From Cupriavidus basilensis (GTDB taxonomy: Bacteria; Pseudomonadota; Gammaproteobacteria; Burkholderiales; Burkholderiaceae): a stretch of 64,000 nt of DNA. Location of the stretch: positions 2,170,001 to 2,234,000 of the forward strand of contig NZ_CP010537.1 in NCBI RefSeq assembly GCF_000832305.1, in the 5' to 3' direction. The translations under genes were made by a program, and so were the position numbers. The notes under the pieces are model-generated. The model worked only from the letters and a program-made list of their open reading frames with translations, had not been told where the DNA came from and ran no database searches. Positions 1 to 8,701 of this stretch are shown here, one piece after another (positions within the stretch are counted from its first letter, which is position 1; each line of letters starts with the position of its first letter).

Positions 1-283
1 GTCCTGGCCTTATCGGCGTCAAAGGACAGGAATTCCGCTGGATTCCCGGACTCGGGCCGTTGATCCGCGCATGAGCGGCGCTCACCATGCCCATGTACGC
101 CCCGACAGCGGTTGACTAATACGAAAAGACAATGGCGACGAGCATCATGCAGCCTTAACCTTTGTTCGAGGTGCTTGTGCAGAGATCCGCCACACTCCCG
201 CGCCGCACCCGACCGGGGATCGGCCGTCGCCTGTGCCGCGCCATGCCGGCACGATCCCGCCAACCCAACTTCAGGAAGAAATC

Positions 284-970
284 ATGACCAACGCCAAGCT
301 CGAAGTACTGACCCCGCAAAACAGCCAGCTGATCTTCATCGACCAGCAGCCGCAGATGGCCTTCGGCGTGCAGTCGATGGACCGCCAGGTGTTGAAGAAC
401 AACGTGGTCGGACTGGCCAAGGCCGCCAAGATCTTCAACATCCCCACCACCATCACCACGGTGGAAAGCGAATCCTTCTCCGGCTTCACCTATCCCGAGT
501 TGCTGGACGTATTCCCCGGCCAGCAGACGCTGGAACGCACCTCGATGAACTCATGGGACGACCAGAAGGTGCGCGACGCGCTGGCCGCCAACGGCCGCAA
601 GAAGGTCATCGTCGCCGGCCTGTGGACGGAGGTCTGCAACACCACCTTTGCCCTGTGCGCCATGCTCGAAGGCGACTACGAGATCTACATGGTGGCCGAC
701 GCCTCCGGCGGCACCACCAAGGAAGCGCACGACTACGCCATGCAGCGCATGGTGCAGGCCGGCGTGGTGCCGGTGACCTGGCAGCAGGTGCTGCTCGAAT
801 GGCAGCGCGACTGGGCCCACCGCGACACCTATGACGCCGTGATGAAGGTGGCCAAGGAACACTCGGGCGCCTACGGCATGGGCGTGGACTACGCCTACAC
901 CATGGTGCACAAGGCCGAGCAACGTACCGCCACGCCGCACGCCTCGCTCGCGCCGGTGCCGGCACGCTGA
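284..970 (+). CDS. YcaC-like isochorismatase-family hydrolase (cassette A)
   Basis: The protein has 228 residues and the isochorismatase/cysteine-hydrolase fold, probably cytosolic with an unknown amide or ester substrate. The nucleophile is seen as Cys118 in the motif TEVCN, the same position as in E. coli YcaC, and Asp20 lies in FIDQQP. The usual catalytic Lys region reads RTSMNSW, with Arg at the expected position. The ATG at 284 was chosen because GGAAG lies just upstream and the paralogue at 31515-32201 starts at the same residue. It opens a + strand run with an alpha/beta hydrolase, an amidohydrolase, DoxX and XapX. It is roughly 90% identical in protein to the cassette B copy, but the DNA is clearly more diverged. 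The family is certain; the substrate is not known. Confidence 0.9.
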   Translation: MTNAKLEVLTPQNSQLIFIDQQPQMAFGVQSMDRQVLKNNVVGLAKAAKIFNIPTTITTVESESFSGFTYPELLDVFPGQQTLERTSMNSWDDQKVRDALAANGRKKVIVAGLWTEVCNTTFALCAMLEGDYEIYMVADASGGTTKEAHDYAMQRMVQAGVVPVTWQQVLLEWQRDWAHRDTYDAVMKVAKEHSGAYGMGVDYAYTMVHKAEQRTATPHASLAPVPAR

Positions 971-1010
971 TTCGCCCACAACACCACCCTTATCTCTCGG
1001 GCAGACAAGC

Positions 1011-2009
1011 ATGAGCGCGCAATCCAATCAGCAAGGCATAGCCCTGAACCCATCGCGGCGCGAGTTGCTGGTATCCGGCGCCAGCACGGCCGGCGCCGCC
1101 GCCCTCGCGGCCCTGGGCAGCACCGCCGCCGTTGCCGCCGGCAAGCCGCAGGGCCACGCCGCACCCCACCATACCGGAGCAAGCAGCATGAACACCATCA
1201 CTACCAAGGATGGCACCCGGATCTACTACAAGGACTGGGGCACCGGCCGCCCGGTCGTGTTCTCGCACGGCTGGCCGTTGAACGCCGACGCCTGGGACGC
1301 GCAGATGCTGTTCCTGGTGCAGCACGGCTTTCGCGTGATCGCGCATGACCGCCGTGGCCATGGCCGCTCCGACCAGCCCGCCAAGGGCAACGACATGGAC
1401 ACCTATGCCGACGACCTGGCCGCGCTGATCGAAGCCCTGGACCTGAAGGGCGCGGCGCTGGTCGGCCACTCCACCGGCGGTGGCGAGGTGGCCCACTACA
1501 TCGGGCGCCATGGCACCAAGCGCGTGTCCAAGGCCGTGCTGATCGGCGCGGTGCCGCCGATCATGGTCAAGACCCCGTCCAACCCCGGCGGCCTGCCGAT
1601 GGACGTGTTCGACGGCATCCGCAAGAGCACGGCTGAAAACCGCTCGCAGTTCTTCAAGGATCTGGCGGTGCCCTTCTTCGGCTTCAACCGTCCCGGCGCC
1701 AAGGTCTCGCAAGGCACCATCGATGCGTTCTGGGCGCAGGGCATGACCGGCAGCATCCTGGGCCAGTACCTGTGCATCAAGGAGTTCTCGGAAGTCGACT
1801 ACACCGAGGACCTGAAGAAGATCGACGTGCCCACGCTGATCCTGCACGGCGATGACGACCAGATCGTGCCGATCGACGATGCGGCCAAGCTCAGCGCCAA
1901 GATCGTCAAGAACGCCACGCTGAAGGTCTACCCGGGCGCCTCGCATGGCATGTGCGTGGTGCAAGCCGACAAGGTCAACGCCGACCTGCTGGCCTTCCTC
2001 TCGGCCTGA
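1011..2009 (+). CDS. Haloperoxidase/arylesterase-type alpha/beta hydrolase with Tat-like leader
   Basis: This 332-residue protein belongs to the non-haem chloroperoxidase/arylesterase family, cofactor-free serine hydrolases. The nucleophile elbow GHSTGG places Ser154, the acid lies in HGDDDQ near residue 286, and the His lies in SHGM near residue 313. Residues 1-59 are extra compared with ordinary family members and contain a twin-arginine-like SRRELL followed by an Ala-rich hydrophobic stretch, which suggests export. Family members usually begin where Met60 stands (ATG at 1188), and GGAG lies 8 nt before that codon, so a second cytosolic start is plausible. The gene sits 40 bp after the isochorismatase-like gene and 4 bp before the amidohydrolase. 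Cassette B has no counterpart. Confidence 0.9.
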   Translation: MSAQSNQQGIALNPSRRELLVSGASTAGAAALAALGSTAAVAAGKPQGHAAPHHTGASSMNTITTKDGTRIYYKDWGTGRPVVFSHGWPLNADAWDAQMLFLVQHGFRVIAHDRRGHGRSDQPAKGNDMDTYADDLAALIEALDLKGAALVGHSTGGGEVAHYIGRHGTKRVSKAVLIGAVPPIMVKTPSNPGGLPMDVFDGIRKSTAENRSQFFKDLAVPFFGFNRPGAKVSQGTIDAFWAQGMTGSILGQYLCIKEFSEVDYTEDLKKIDVPTLILHGDDDQIVPIDDAAKLSAKIVKNATLKVYPGASHGMCVVQADKVNADLLAFLSA

Positions 2010-2013
2010 TAAC

Positions 2014-4014
2014 ATGCCGTCCCGCGACCAGCAGACAGGCCGGGACGGCCTGTGCGCATCCGATGCCTCCCTGTCCTCCTCGCCTTTTGCCTCACTGACC
2101 CGCCGACAGTTCATTGCCGGCGCCGCCGCGCTCGGCGCGGCAGCCGCCAGCCGGAGTTTCGCCATGACCCAAACCAGCACGCCCGAGCTCATCCTCGTCA
2201 ACGGCAAGTTCGCCACGCTCGACCGCGCCAATCCGCAGGCCGAAGCCGTAGCCATCAGCGACGGCAAGTTCATCGCCGTCGGCACCCGGCACGAGATCAT
2301 GCAACTGGCCGGCGCCGCCACCAAGGTGGTCGACCTGCAAGGCCGCCGCGCCATTCCCGGGCTGATCGACAGCCACATGCACATCATTCGCGGCGGGCTG
2401 AACTACAACATGGAGCTGCGCTGGGATGGCGTGCGCTCGCTGGCCGATGCCATGCGCATGCTCAAGGACCAGGTGGCGCGCACGCCCGCGCCGCAGTGGG
2501 TACGCGTGGTCGGCGGCTTCACCGAGCATCAGTTCGCCGAAAAGCGCCTGCCGACCATCGAGGAGCTGAACGCGGCGGCGCCGGACACGCCGGTGTTCAT
2601 CCTGCACCTGTACGACCGCGCCATCCTCAACGGCGCCGCCCTGCGCGCCGTGGGCTATACCAAGGACACGCCGAACCCGCCGGGCGGCGAGATCGTGCAC
2701 GACAAGGCGGGAAATCCCACCGGCTTGCTGCTCGCCAAGCCAAACGCCACCATCCTCTACGCCACGCTGGCCAAGGGCCCCAAGCTGCCGCCCGAATACC
2801 AGAAGAACTCCACGCGCCATTTCATGCGCGAGGTGAACCGTCTTGGCGTGACCGGCGTCATCGACGCTGGCGGCGGCTACCAGAACTACCCGGAGGACTA
2901 CCACATCATCGAGGAGCTGCACAAGGACGGCCAGCTCACGGTGCGCCTGGCCTACAACCTGTTCACGCAAAAGCCCAAGGACGAGCTCAGCGATTTCAGC
3001 GGCTGGTCCAAGCAGATCAAGCCTGGCCAGGGTGACGACCTGTACCGCCACAACGGCGCCGGCGAGATGCTGGTCTACAGCGCCGCCGACTTCGAGGACT
3101 TCCGCGTCGAGCGGCCCGACATGCCACCGTCGATGGAAGGCGACCTGGAGCCGGTGATCCGCCTGCTGGCGGAGAACCGCTGGCCCTGGCGCCTGCACGC
3201 CACCTACAACGAGACCATCTCCCGCGCGCTGGACGTCTACGAGAAGGTAGCGAAGGATGTGCCCTTCGATGGCTTGCACTGGTTCTTCGACCACGCGGAG
3301 ACCATCACCGACCGCAACATCGACCGCATCGCGGCGCTGGGCGGCGGCATCGCCGTGCAACACCGCATGGCCTACCAGGGCGAGTATTTCGTCGAGCGCT
3401 ACGGCGCGCGCGCGGCCGAGGCCACGCCGCCGATCAAGCGCATGCTCGAGCGCGGCGTCAAGGTCGGTGCCGGCACCGATGCCACGCGCGTGGCCTCGTA
3501 CAACCCGTGGGTGTCGCTGTACTGGCTGACTACCGGCAAGACCGTGGGTGGGCTGTCGATGTATCCGCAAGCGAACCTGCTCGACCGCGAAACGGCGCTG
3601 CGGCTGTGGACCGAAGCCAATACCTGGTTCTCCTCCGAGGAGGGCAAGAAGGGCCAGATCCAGGCCGGCCAGCTGGCCGACCTGGCGGTGCTGTCCGCCG
3701 ACTACTTCAGCGTGCCCGGAGACGAGATCCAGGACATCACCTCGGTGATGACGGTGCTGGGTGGCAAGGTGGTGTATGGCGACGGCGACTTCGACAAGCT
3801 CGCACCGGCACTGCCGCCGGCGATGCCCGACTGGTCACCGGCGCGCCACGGCAGCCGTTACCAGGCACGCCCGCTCGCGGTGACGGCCTCCTGCTGCGCC
3901 ACGGCCTGCGGACTGCACGGCCATGGGCACGCGAAGGCATGGACCGCTGAGGTGCCGGCCTCGGACGAGAGTACCTTCTGGGGCGCGCTGGGCTGTTCGT
4001 GCTGGGCCTTCTGA
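2014..4014 (+). CDS. YtcJ-like metal-dependent amidohydrolase with Tat leader and Cys/His tail (copy A)
   Basis: The protein has 666 residues and belongs to the amidohydrolase superfamily (Amidohydro_3, YtcJ-like), which hydrolyses C-N bonds with a metal centre. The first metal motif is SHMH (His121, His123). Residues 29-50 form a twin-arginine leader (TRRQF plus an Ala-rich stretch), so this copy is probably exported. An in-frame ATG at 2164 (Met51) has GGAG 7 nt upstream and could give a cytosolic form. The last 45 or so residues are rich in Cys and His and end in GCSCWAF. DNA at 2212-3792 is almost identical to 29798-31378 on the other strand, where copy B lacks the Tat leader. DoxX follows after 16 bp. 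The substrate is unknown. Confidence 0.9.
   Translation: MPSRDQQTGRDGLCASDASLSSSPFASLTRRQFIAGAAALGAAAASRSFAMTQTSTPELILVNGKFATLDRANPQAEAVAISDGKFIAVGTRHEIMQLAGAATKVVDLQGRRAIPGLIDSHMHIIRGGLNYNMELRWDGVRSLADAMRMLKDQVARTPAPQWVRVVGGFTEHQFAEKRLPTIEELNAAAPDTPVFILHLYDRAILNGAALRAVGYTKDTPNPPGGEIVHDKAGNPTGLLLAKPNATILYATLAKGPKLPPEYQKNSTRHFMREVNRLGVTGVIDAGGGYQNYPEDYHIIEELHKDGQLTVRLAYNLFTQKPKDELSDFSGWSKQIKPGQGDDLYRHNGAGEMLVYSAADFEDFRVERPDMPPSMEGDLEPVIRLLAENRWPWRLHATYNETISRALDVYEKVAKDVPFDGLHWFFDHAETITDRNIDRIAALGGGIAVQHRMAYQGEYFVERYGARAAEATPPIKRMLERGVKVGAGTDATRVASYNPWVSLYWLTTGKTVGGLSMYPQANLLDRETALRLWTEANTWFSSEEGKKGQIQAGQLADLAVLSADYFSVPGDEIQDITSVMTVLGGKVVYGDGDFDKLAPALPPAMPDWSPARHGSRYQARPLAVTASCCATACGLHGHGHAKAWTAEVPASDESTFWGALGCSCWAF
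2212..3792 (+). repeat. 1.58-kb inverted repeat, arm 1 (amidohydrolase core)
   Basis: This stretch matches the reverse complement of 29798-31378 at equal length (1581 bp). The encoded proteins agree residue for residue across the segment, and the sampled DNA differs by roughly one base per hundred. Outside the segment the two amidohydrolase genes diverge sharply, and so do the neighbouring isochorismatase-like and XapX paralogues. Sharp borders suggest gene conversion or a recent exchange between two older cassettes. The arms are inverted and about 26 kb apart, so recombination would flip the intervening DNA. Confidence 0.9.
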
Positions 4015-4030
4015 GCCGGGGAGCATCGTC

Positions 4031-4471
4031 ATGAACCGTCCCGCTTCCGCCTTCGCGCCGGCCGCCGGCGCCGTGCGTCCGCCGGCATGGCTGCGCTGGC
4101 TTGCACTGCTGGCGCTGTGCGCCGCCTACCTGCAAGGCGGCCTGGTCAAGGTCATGAACTTCGCCGGCGCCATCGGCGAGATGCAGCACTTTGGCCTCGC
4201 GCCGGCGGCGCCGCTGGCAGCCGCGGTGATCGCGCTGGAGCTGGGCGCGTCGCTGATGATCCTGTGCGGCTTCTACCGCTGGCTCGGCGCACTGGCGCTG
4301 GCGGTCTTCACGCTGCTGGCGACCCTGCTGGCCAACCGCTTCTGGGCGGCGCCGCCAGCCGAGCAGTTCATGCTGGCCAACGCCTTCTTCGAGCATGTCG
4401 GCCTGGCCGGCGGCTTCGTGCTGGTGGCATGGGAAGACCTCGCCCGCCGCGCGGCCGGGAAAGCAGCTTGA
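4031..4471 (+). CDS. DoxX-family membrane protein
   Basis: The 146-residue protein has four predicted hydrophobic segments (about 18-37, 55-78, 83-103 and 115-137) in the DoxX pattern, with the family-like stretch GGLVKVMNF after the first helix. DoxX proteins are small inner-membrane proteins linked to thiosulfate:quinone or other thiol redox reactions, though many have no known role. The ATG at 4031 follows a GGGGAG-type ribosome site and lies 16 bp after the amidohydrolase stop. Cassette B has lost or never had this gene. The neighbouring Cys-rich amidohydrolase tail makes a redox partnership conceivable, but that is inference. Confidence 0.85.
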   Translation: MNRPASAFAPAAGAVRPPAWLRWLALLALCAAYLQGGLVKVMNFAGAIGEMQHFGLAPAAPLAAAVIALELGASLMILCGFYRWLGALALAVFTLLATLLANRFWAAPPAEQFMLANAFFEHVGLAGGFVLVAWEDLARRAAGKAA

Positions 4472-4539
4472 AGCTGGCCATGGCCCGCCCATGCCGCGAG
4501 ATCCGCAACCCACACTGAACTCAGAATATTGGAAATGCG

Positions 4540-4836
4540 ATGAAGCTCTATATCGTTTCGCTTGGCGCCGGCATCCTCGTCGGCATCATCTACGCCCTGC
4601 TGCAGGTCCGCTCGCCCGCTCCGCCCGTGGTCGCGTTGATCGGGCTGCTCGGCATGCTGATCGGCGAGCAGGTCGTGCCGCCGATCAAGCGCATGCTGGC
4701 AGGCGAGCCCGTCACCGCCGCCTGGTTCCACGCCGAGTGCGTACCCAAGATCACCGGCACACCGCCGCCGGCAACCTTGGTCGCGGCCCGCGACGGCATA
4801 CCACCAGCGCCGCGCGGCACCACTGATTCGCGCTGA
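4540..4836 (+). CDS. XapX-domain small membrane protein (cassette A)
   Basis: The 98-residue protein begins with the XapX (DUF1427) domain: two hydrophobic segments separated by LQVRSPAPP and followed by GEQVVPPIKR. A soluble C-terminal tail carries one Cys (HAECVPKI). XapX proteins have no assigned biochemical role. A paralogue of 95 residues lies at 29201-29488 in cassette B and keeps the same tail motif (RAECVPKI). It is the last gene of the + strand cassette, with a convergent toxin-antitoxin pair starting 31 bp later. Confidence 0.85.
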   Translation: MKLYIVSLGAGILVGIIYALLQVRSPAPPVVALIGLLGMLIGEQVVPPIKRMLAGEPVTAAWFHAECVPKITGTPPPATLVAARDGIPPAPRGTTDSR

Positions 4837-4867
4837 GCCCGCCTCACAAGCCAAGCCTTCCGGCGAT

Positions 4868-5383
4868 TCAAGGCTGTACCTGCGCTGCTCCCGCAGCCAT
4901 CCGCTGCAAGCGCAGGTCTTCCGCGCGCGCCTCGGCCAGTAGCTGATTCCAGTCGTCTGGAGGGTGGCCGCTTTCCAGCATCTTGCGGAATACGCGGTAG
5001 GCGTCGTCGCTGCTCTCGCAGGCGCGCTTGGTGTCTTCATCGTTGACCCAGGCAAATACGATTACCCTGCTTTGCGCGTGGTAGCGAAAGAACAGCCGGT
5101 ACTGTTGAAAGAACTTGGCCCGGAACCAATGTTTGTGATCGTCGCCGAGAGTGCCGCGCTGCCGGTATTCCGGCCGTGCCGGGTCCTGCGCGATCACCTC
5201 GAACGCCAGCCTGGTGATCGCCGCCAGCCGTTTGCTGGCGTTCTTCTTCACGTAGCCGGTTGGGTCTCTTTGCTTGAGCGCTTCGACTTGTCGGGTCAGC
5301 CCCTCAAGTTGAGCGAGAAACAGCGGATGGGCGAAAACAGTCCAACCGTTGATGATCAAAGGCGCAGGCTGACTCGCGCTCAT
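4868..5383 (-). CDS. yhaV: YhaV-family toxin (mRNA interferase)
   Basis: The 171-residue protein matches the YhaV toxin family of the RelE superfamily, which cleaves mRNA. Visible family features are the start INGWTVFAHPLF, the central WFRAKF-QQYRLFFRY region and the WVNDE segment. The start overlaps the stop of the upstream prlF gene by 4 bp (ATGA), the typical antitoxin-first order. Its activity should be neutralised by the PrlF partner. The gene looks intact and of full length for the family. Confidence 0.92.
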   Translation of the reverse strand: MSASQPAPLIINGWTVFAHPLFLAQLEGLTRQVEALKQRDPTGYVKKNASKRLAAITRLAFEVIAQDPARPEYRQRGTLGDDHKHWFRAKFFQQYRLFFRYHAQSRVIVFAWVNDEDTKRACESSDDAYRVFRKMLESGHPPDDWNQLLAEARAEDLRLQRMAAGAAQVQP

Positions 5384-5709
5384 TCATCGTCAGCCGAAAG
5401 GGCGGCATCAAGATCCACTTCGATGCCACCGACCAGCGACTGGATGCGCCGCACGAAACTGGCATCGACGGCCTGCAGGCGCTCTGGATGGCTGGCGATG
5501 TCGCGGACCAGGAAACTCAGGAAGTTGCCCAGCACCGGATCGTCCCCCTCGGGGGCCTCGGCGCGCGTCAGCACGACTTCGCCGCCGGGGCGGATCGTGT
5601 AGTGGATCTTGTCGCGCTTGCCCAGCCGCAGGGCGCGGCGCACGGTTTCCGGCACGGTGGTCTGATAGCGGTCGGTCAGCGTGGATTCGACTTCAAGGGT
5701 GGCAGCCAT
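5380..5709 (-). CDS. prlF: PrlF antitoxin (AbrB-type DNA-binding)
   Basis: The 109-residue protein is the PrlF (SohA) antitoxin of the PrlF-YhaV type II module. The N-terminal swapped-hairpin AbrB domain is visible in TLTDRYQTTVPETVRRAL, and the rest is the PrlF-specific toxin-binding part. PrlF and the PrlF-YhaV complex are known to repress their own promoter. A 22-bp inverted repeat at 5744-5765, 35 bp before the start, is a plausible operator. The gene is translationally coupled to yhaV. Confidence 0.92.
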   Translation of the reverse strand: MAATLEVESTLTDRYQTTVPETVRRALRLGKRDKIHYTIRPGGEVVLTRAEAPEGDDPVLGNFLSFLVRDIASHPERLQAVDASFVRRIQSLVGGIEVDLDAALSADDE

Positions 5710-5743
5710 GGGGCTCTCAGGTCAAAGGAGTGGATGCCCTGCA

Positions 5744-5765
5744 CGGTAATGCGATTGCCTTACCG
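5744..5765. promoter_or_regulatory. Inverted repeat upstream of prlF-yhaV, candidate autoregulatory operator
   Basis: CGGTAA and TTACCG form perfect 6-bp arms with a 10-bp spacer. The site lies 35 bp upstream of the prlF start, where an antitoxin operator is expected. Binding is not shown by sequence alone. Confidence 0.5.
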
Positions 5766-6161
5766 CGTCAATGCAAGTGCATTGCCTCCGACGTGTGTCA
5801 TCCTGCCCCCAAGCCCGGATGGAGACGTCCTACCAACCACATCTCGATGGCGTTTTCTTCACTTTTCTCCATGAGGGGCCACCAGAACGGCGGCCGAAAT
5901 GGGCCCACATTCCACAATCCACAAGCCTCGGCGCCTGGTCGGGACGGATGCGAGGCTGCCAGCACGCGGCGGCTGCAGACCATGTCAGCAGGTCCAGCGC
6001 GTGCCGGCGCAGGCGCGGATGGAGGCGGTCAGCGATGCAAACGAATGCAGGGTCAAGTTTTCCCCCGGGTGGTCGATAGAGAAGATCACGGCTTGGGTCT
6101 GTGACCGGCCAGGCGCACGCACGCGCATGCGGATCGCTTACGACCATAGGAAAAGACAAAC
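5766..6161. other. Intergenic stretch without recognised gene
   Basis: About 400 bases separate the prlF operator region from the CBS-domain gene. Only short open frames without family resemblance or ribosome sites occur. It presumably holds the promoter of the CBS gene, but I see no clear promoter motif. Confidence 0.5.
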
Positions 6162-6602
6162 ATGGAGCTAGTAGTGAGTATTGATAGCATCATGTCCAAA
6201 AAGCTCGTCACCGTCGTGTTCGACGACACGTTGGAAACGATCAAGAACATCTTCGACGAGGCGAAGTTCCATCACCTGCTCGTCGTCGAGGACGGGAAGC
6301 TGCATGGTGTTGTATCGGACCGCGATCTGCTGCGCGCGATGAGCCCGTTTATAGGCAGCACGGTAGAGTCGGCCAGGGACGTCAATACCCTCAAGAAGCG
6401 CGTGCACCAGATCATGACGCGCAAGCCGGTAACGCTGCGCCCGGAGGCCGGGATTGCCGATGCCATTGCACTATTTCTCGCCCACCAGGTCTCGTGCATT
6501 CCCGTCGTCGACGAGCAGTTTCGGCCGGTTGGCATCGTGAGTTGGCGGGACATCCTGCGATCGTTGGCGGCAAGTTCCACGCCGCCGGATAGCGCCGCAT
6601 AG
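6162..6602 (+). CDS. Tandem CBS-domain protein
   Basis: The 146-residue protein consists of two CBS motifs, about residues 10-65 and 82-137, with the typical ends GVVSDRDLLRAM and GIVSWRDILRSL. Paired CBS domains form a Bateman module that binds adenine nucleotides and acts as an energy or redox sensor. No catalytic domain is attached, so it may act on a partner protein. The ATG at 6162 was used; an in-frame ATG at 6192 would remove the first ten residues but keep both domains. The convergent neighbour is a broken HEAT-repeat gene. Confidence 0.88.
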   Translation: MELVVSIDSIMSKKLVTVVFDDTLETIKNIFDEAKFHHLLVVEDGKLHGVVSDRDLLRAMSPFIGSTVESARDVNTLKKRVHQIMTRKPVTLRPEAGIADAIALFLAHQVSCIPVVDEQFRPVGIVSWRDILRSLAASSTPPDSAA

Positions 6603-6665
6603 GAAGGGCATGGCATCCGAGATATCCGGGCGGGAAGTACTGTCCTCCTCCTTGCAGTACGGCTG

Positions 6666-8043
6666 CTACGCGTAATGCACCGTTCCGATGCCGACGCGAC
6701 GGGATCCGCCACCCTCGTCGGGCATCGCGCCGCTTTCGAGTGCCTCGATCGCCTCCTCCAGCGCTTGCCTCACATCCTCGCGCCGTTTTGGCAGCGCCGA
6801 TAGCAGATCGCGCAGTCCGGACACAACGCAGATCTCGGCCAGCGCCAGGACAGCCTGCTGCCGCACATGGGGATCGCTGTCGCCAAAGCTGCCCGTCAGC
6901 AGCGGCAGCACCTTGCCGGGCGTGAAGAAGCTCAGCGCCCAGACGATGCGGCGCCGGACATCCGGCGAAAGCTCACGCTTGAGCCGCGACGCCAATGGCG
7001 GAACCGCCTCATCGTCACCGATGGCCGCCAGCGCCAACGCCGCCTCGCCACGCACCGCATCGTCGTCATCCCCCAGCAGTCCAAGCAGCAGCGGCATGGT
7101 GCTTCGCGTCGATGCGGCTGATGGCCTCGATGATCTTGCACCAAGCCTCCTCGTCGCCGTCGCTCAGCGCACCGGCAAAAAACGGGACGGCCCGCGCATC
7201 GCGCAAGCTGGCGAGCGCGCCGCAGACGCTGCGCCTGACGTTCGGCTCGGCATCGCTCAGCGCACGGCAGAGGCTTTGCAGCGTGGCCTTGGTGTCGGGA
7301 TGCGCCGCCCACGGGAGGCTGCCGAGCGAGTCGATCAGATGTTGCGTGGCGCCCGCATGCCGCATCTCGCCCAGCGCATTGACCGCGTAATTTCGGACTT
7401 CTTCGTCCGGATCGCTGAAGATGCGGTCGGCGAGGGTGTCGATGGCTTGATGCACCTGCATCGAACCCAGGGCGATCACGGCCTGCAGCCGCACGCCAGC
7501 CACCTCGTCGTTTGGCGCAACCATGAGCGCCGGGATGGCCTCCGGCGACTGGCTCGCCAGGGCCGAAGCCGCGGCCGCCCGGATCGACGCATCGCGGTCG
7601 CCCGCCAACGCCCGATGCACGGCCTGCGCCGCTTGCGCATGCGTCGCCATGTCGTAGTGCCCGAGCGCATGGATCGCGCTGGCGCGGATGTACGGGTCTT
7701 CGTCCCGCGCCGCGGCCAGCAACGGCGCAACAAACGCATCGGCCGTCCCCGGATCGGTGAGGCTGACGTTCGCACCGCGCCGTTCGTCAGGGGGCTGCGC
7801 CCTCAAGAACGCGATCAGGTCTTCGATTTCGCCCGGCGCACGCCCCTCTTCGCCGGCCCGATCGTCAGCAGCGGCATCTCGATTGCCAGCCAGGGCCGCT
7901 TTCGCGCGCATCATCACGCATGTGCCGGCCTCCGGAGCTTTCCTCGTGTCGTTCTCCGCAACCGGCAACGCGCGCAGTCGCCGCCCGTTGAACAGCGCAT
8001 CGGACGCGCAGTCAATGCGCCGGATTTCCTTGATATCTATCAT
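6666..8043 (-). pseudogene. HEAT-repeat protein gene with frameshift
   Basis: Two adjacent frames on the minus strand together encode one HEAT/PBS-lyase-type repeat protein of about 455 residues. The first frame runs from the ATG at 8043 and carries repeats such as DPYIRASAIHALG, DEEVRNYAVNALG and EPNVRRSVCGALA. It leaves the family pattern after AISRIDA near 7105 and stops at 7066. The repeats resume in another frame at about 7097 (DDDAVRGEAALALAAIG, DPHVRQQAVLALAEI) and end at 6666. Removing one A from the GAAG near 7103-7106 would rejoin the frames (RIDASTMPLLLG). It is therefore a pseudogene or carries a one-base sequencing error. HEAT repeats mediate protein binding; the partner is unknown. 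Confidence 0.8.
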
Positions 8044-8134
8044 GATGTCTATCACGATCCTTGATCCGTGCGGCCACTTCCTGTGCCGTGCGTGGGAAGA
8101 ACCCAGAAGACATTCAGCGCCGCGGTTCTCCCCT

Positions 8135-8701
8135 TCAAGCCGCGCGCTGCAGCGGCAATTTGCGGCTGGCCTCGAACAGCGGCGCGCAACGATCCGCGGC
8201 CAGGCGGATGCGTTCGGCCAGCGCGGCGCTGCTGACCTGGTAATTGTGGAAATCCCCCGGGCTGCCATACACGCCGATGGGCAGCGTGAGCGCCTGCAGG
8301 AAGCCGAACAGCGGCCGCAACTGATGCTCCAGCACCAGCGCGTGGCGGTCGCTGCCGCCCGTCGCCCCCAGCAGCACCGGCTTGTCCACCAGCGCTTGCT
8401 GCCCCACCAGGTCGAAAAGGTGCTTGAAGTGGCCGGGATAAGAACCGCGATACACCGGCGCGGCCACCACCAGCAGGTCCGCGGACTCGATGGCGACCAG
8501 CTGGTTTTCAATCTCGGCCGGCAGCTCCGCGCGCGACAGCGCCGCGCCCAGCGGACGCGCGATGTCGCCGAGATTGACGATATGGCTTTGCAAATGCAGC
8601 CGGCTATCCAGCTCCGTGAGCAGTGCCTGCACGAGCGCGAGCGTGCGCGAGGGCTGCTGCGCGCTGCCGTTGACGGCGACCACTTTCAGCGGTGTAGCCA
8701 T
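8135..8701 (-). CDS. NADPH-dependent FMN reductase, MsuE-like
   Basis: The 188-residue flavodoxin-fold protein belongs to the NADPH-dependent FMN reductase family and resembles MsuE, the reductase that feeds FMNH2 to sulfonate monooxygenases. The FMN phosphate loop is near the N terminus (VVAVNGSAQQPSRT), and PVYRGSYPGHFKHLFDL is the typical flavin-binding segment. The start at 8701 has a strong AGGAGGT ribosome site 8 bp upstream. No monooxygenase is nearby, so the partner enzyme must be elsewhere or the enzyme serves general flavin reduction. Confidence 0.85.
   Translation of the reverse strand: MATPLKVVAVNGSAQQPSRTLALVQALLTELDSRLHLQSHIVNLGDIARPLGAALSRAELPAEIENQLVAIESADLLVVAAPVYRGSYPGHFKHLFDLVGQQALVDKPVLLGATGGSDRHALVLEHQLRPLFGFLQALTLPIGVYGSPGDFHNYQVSSAALAERIRLAADRCAPLFEASRKLPLQRAA

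Noticed and set aside
112..140. Sigma70 promoter with TTGACT at 112-117
   Set aside because: No acceptable -10 element is found at 16-18 bp spacing.
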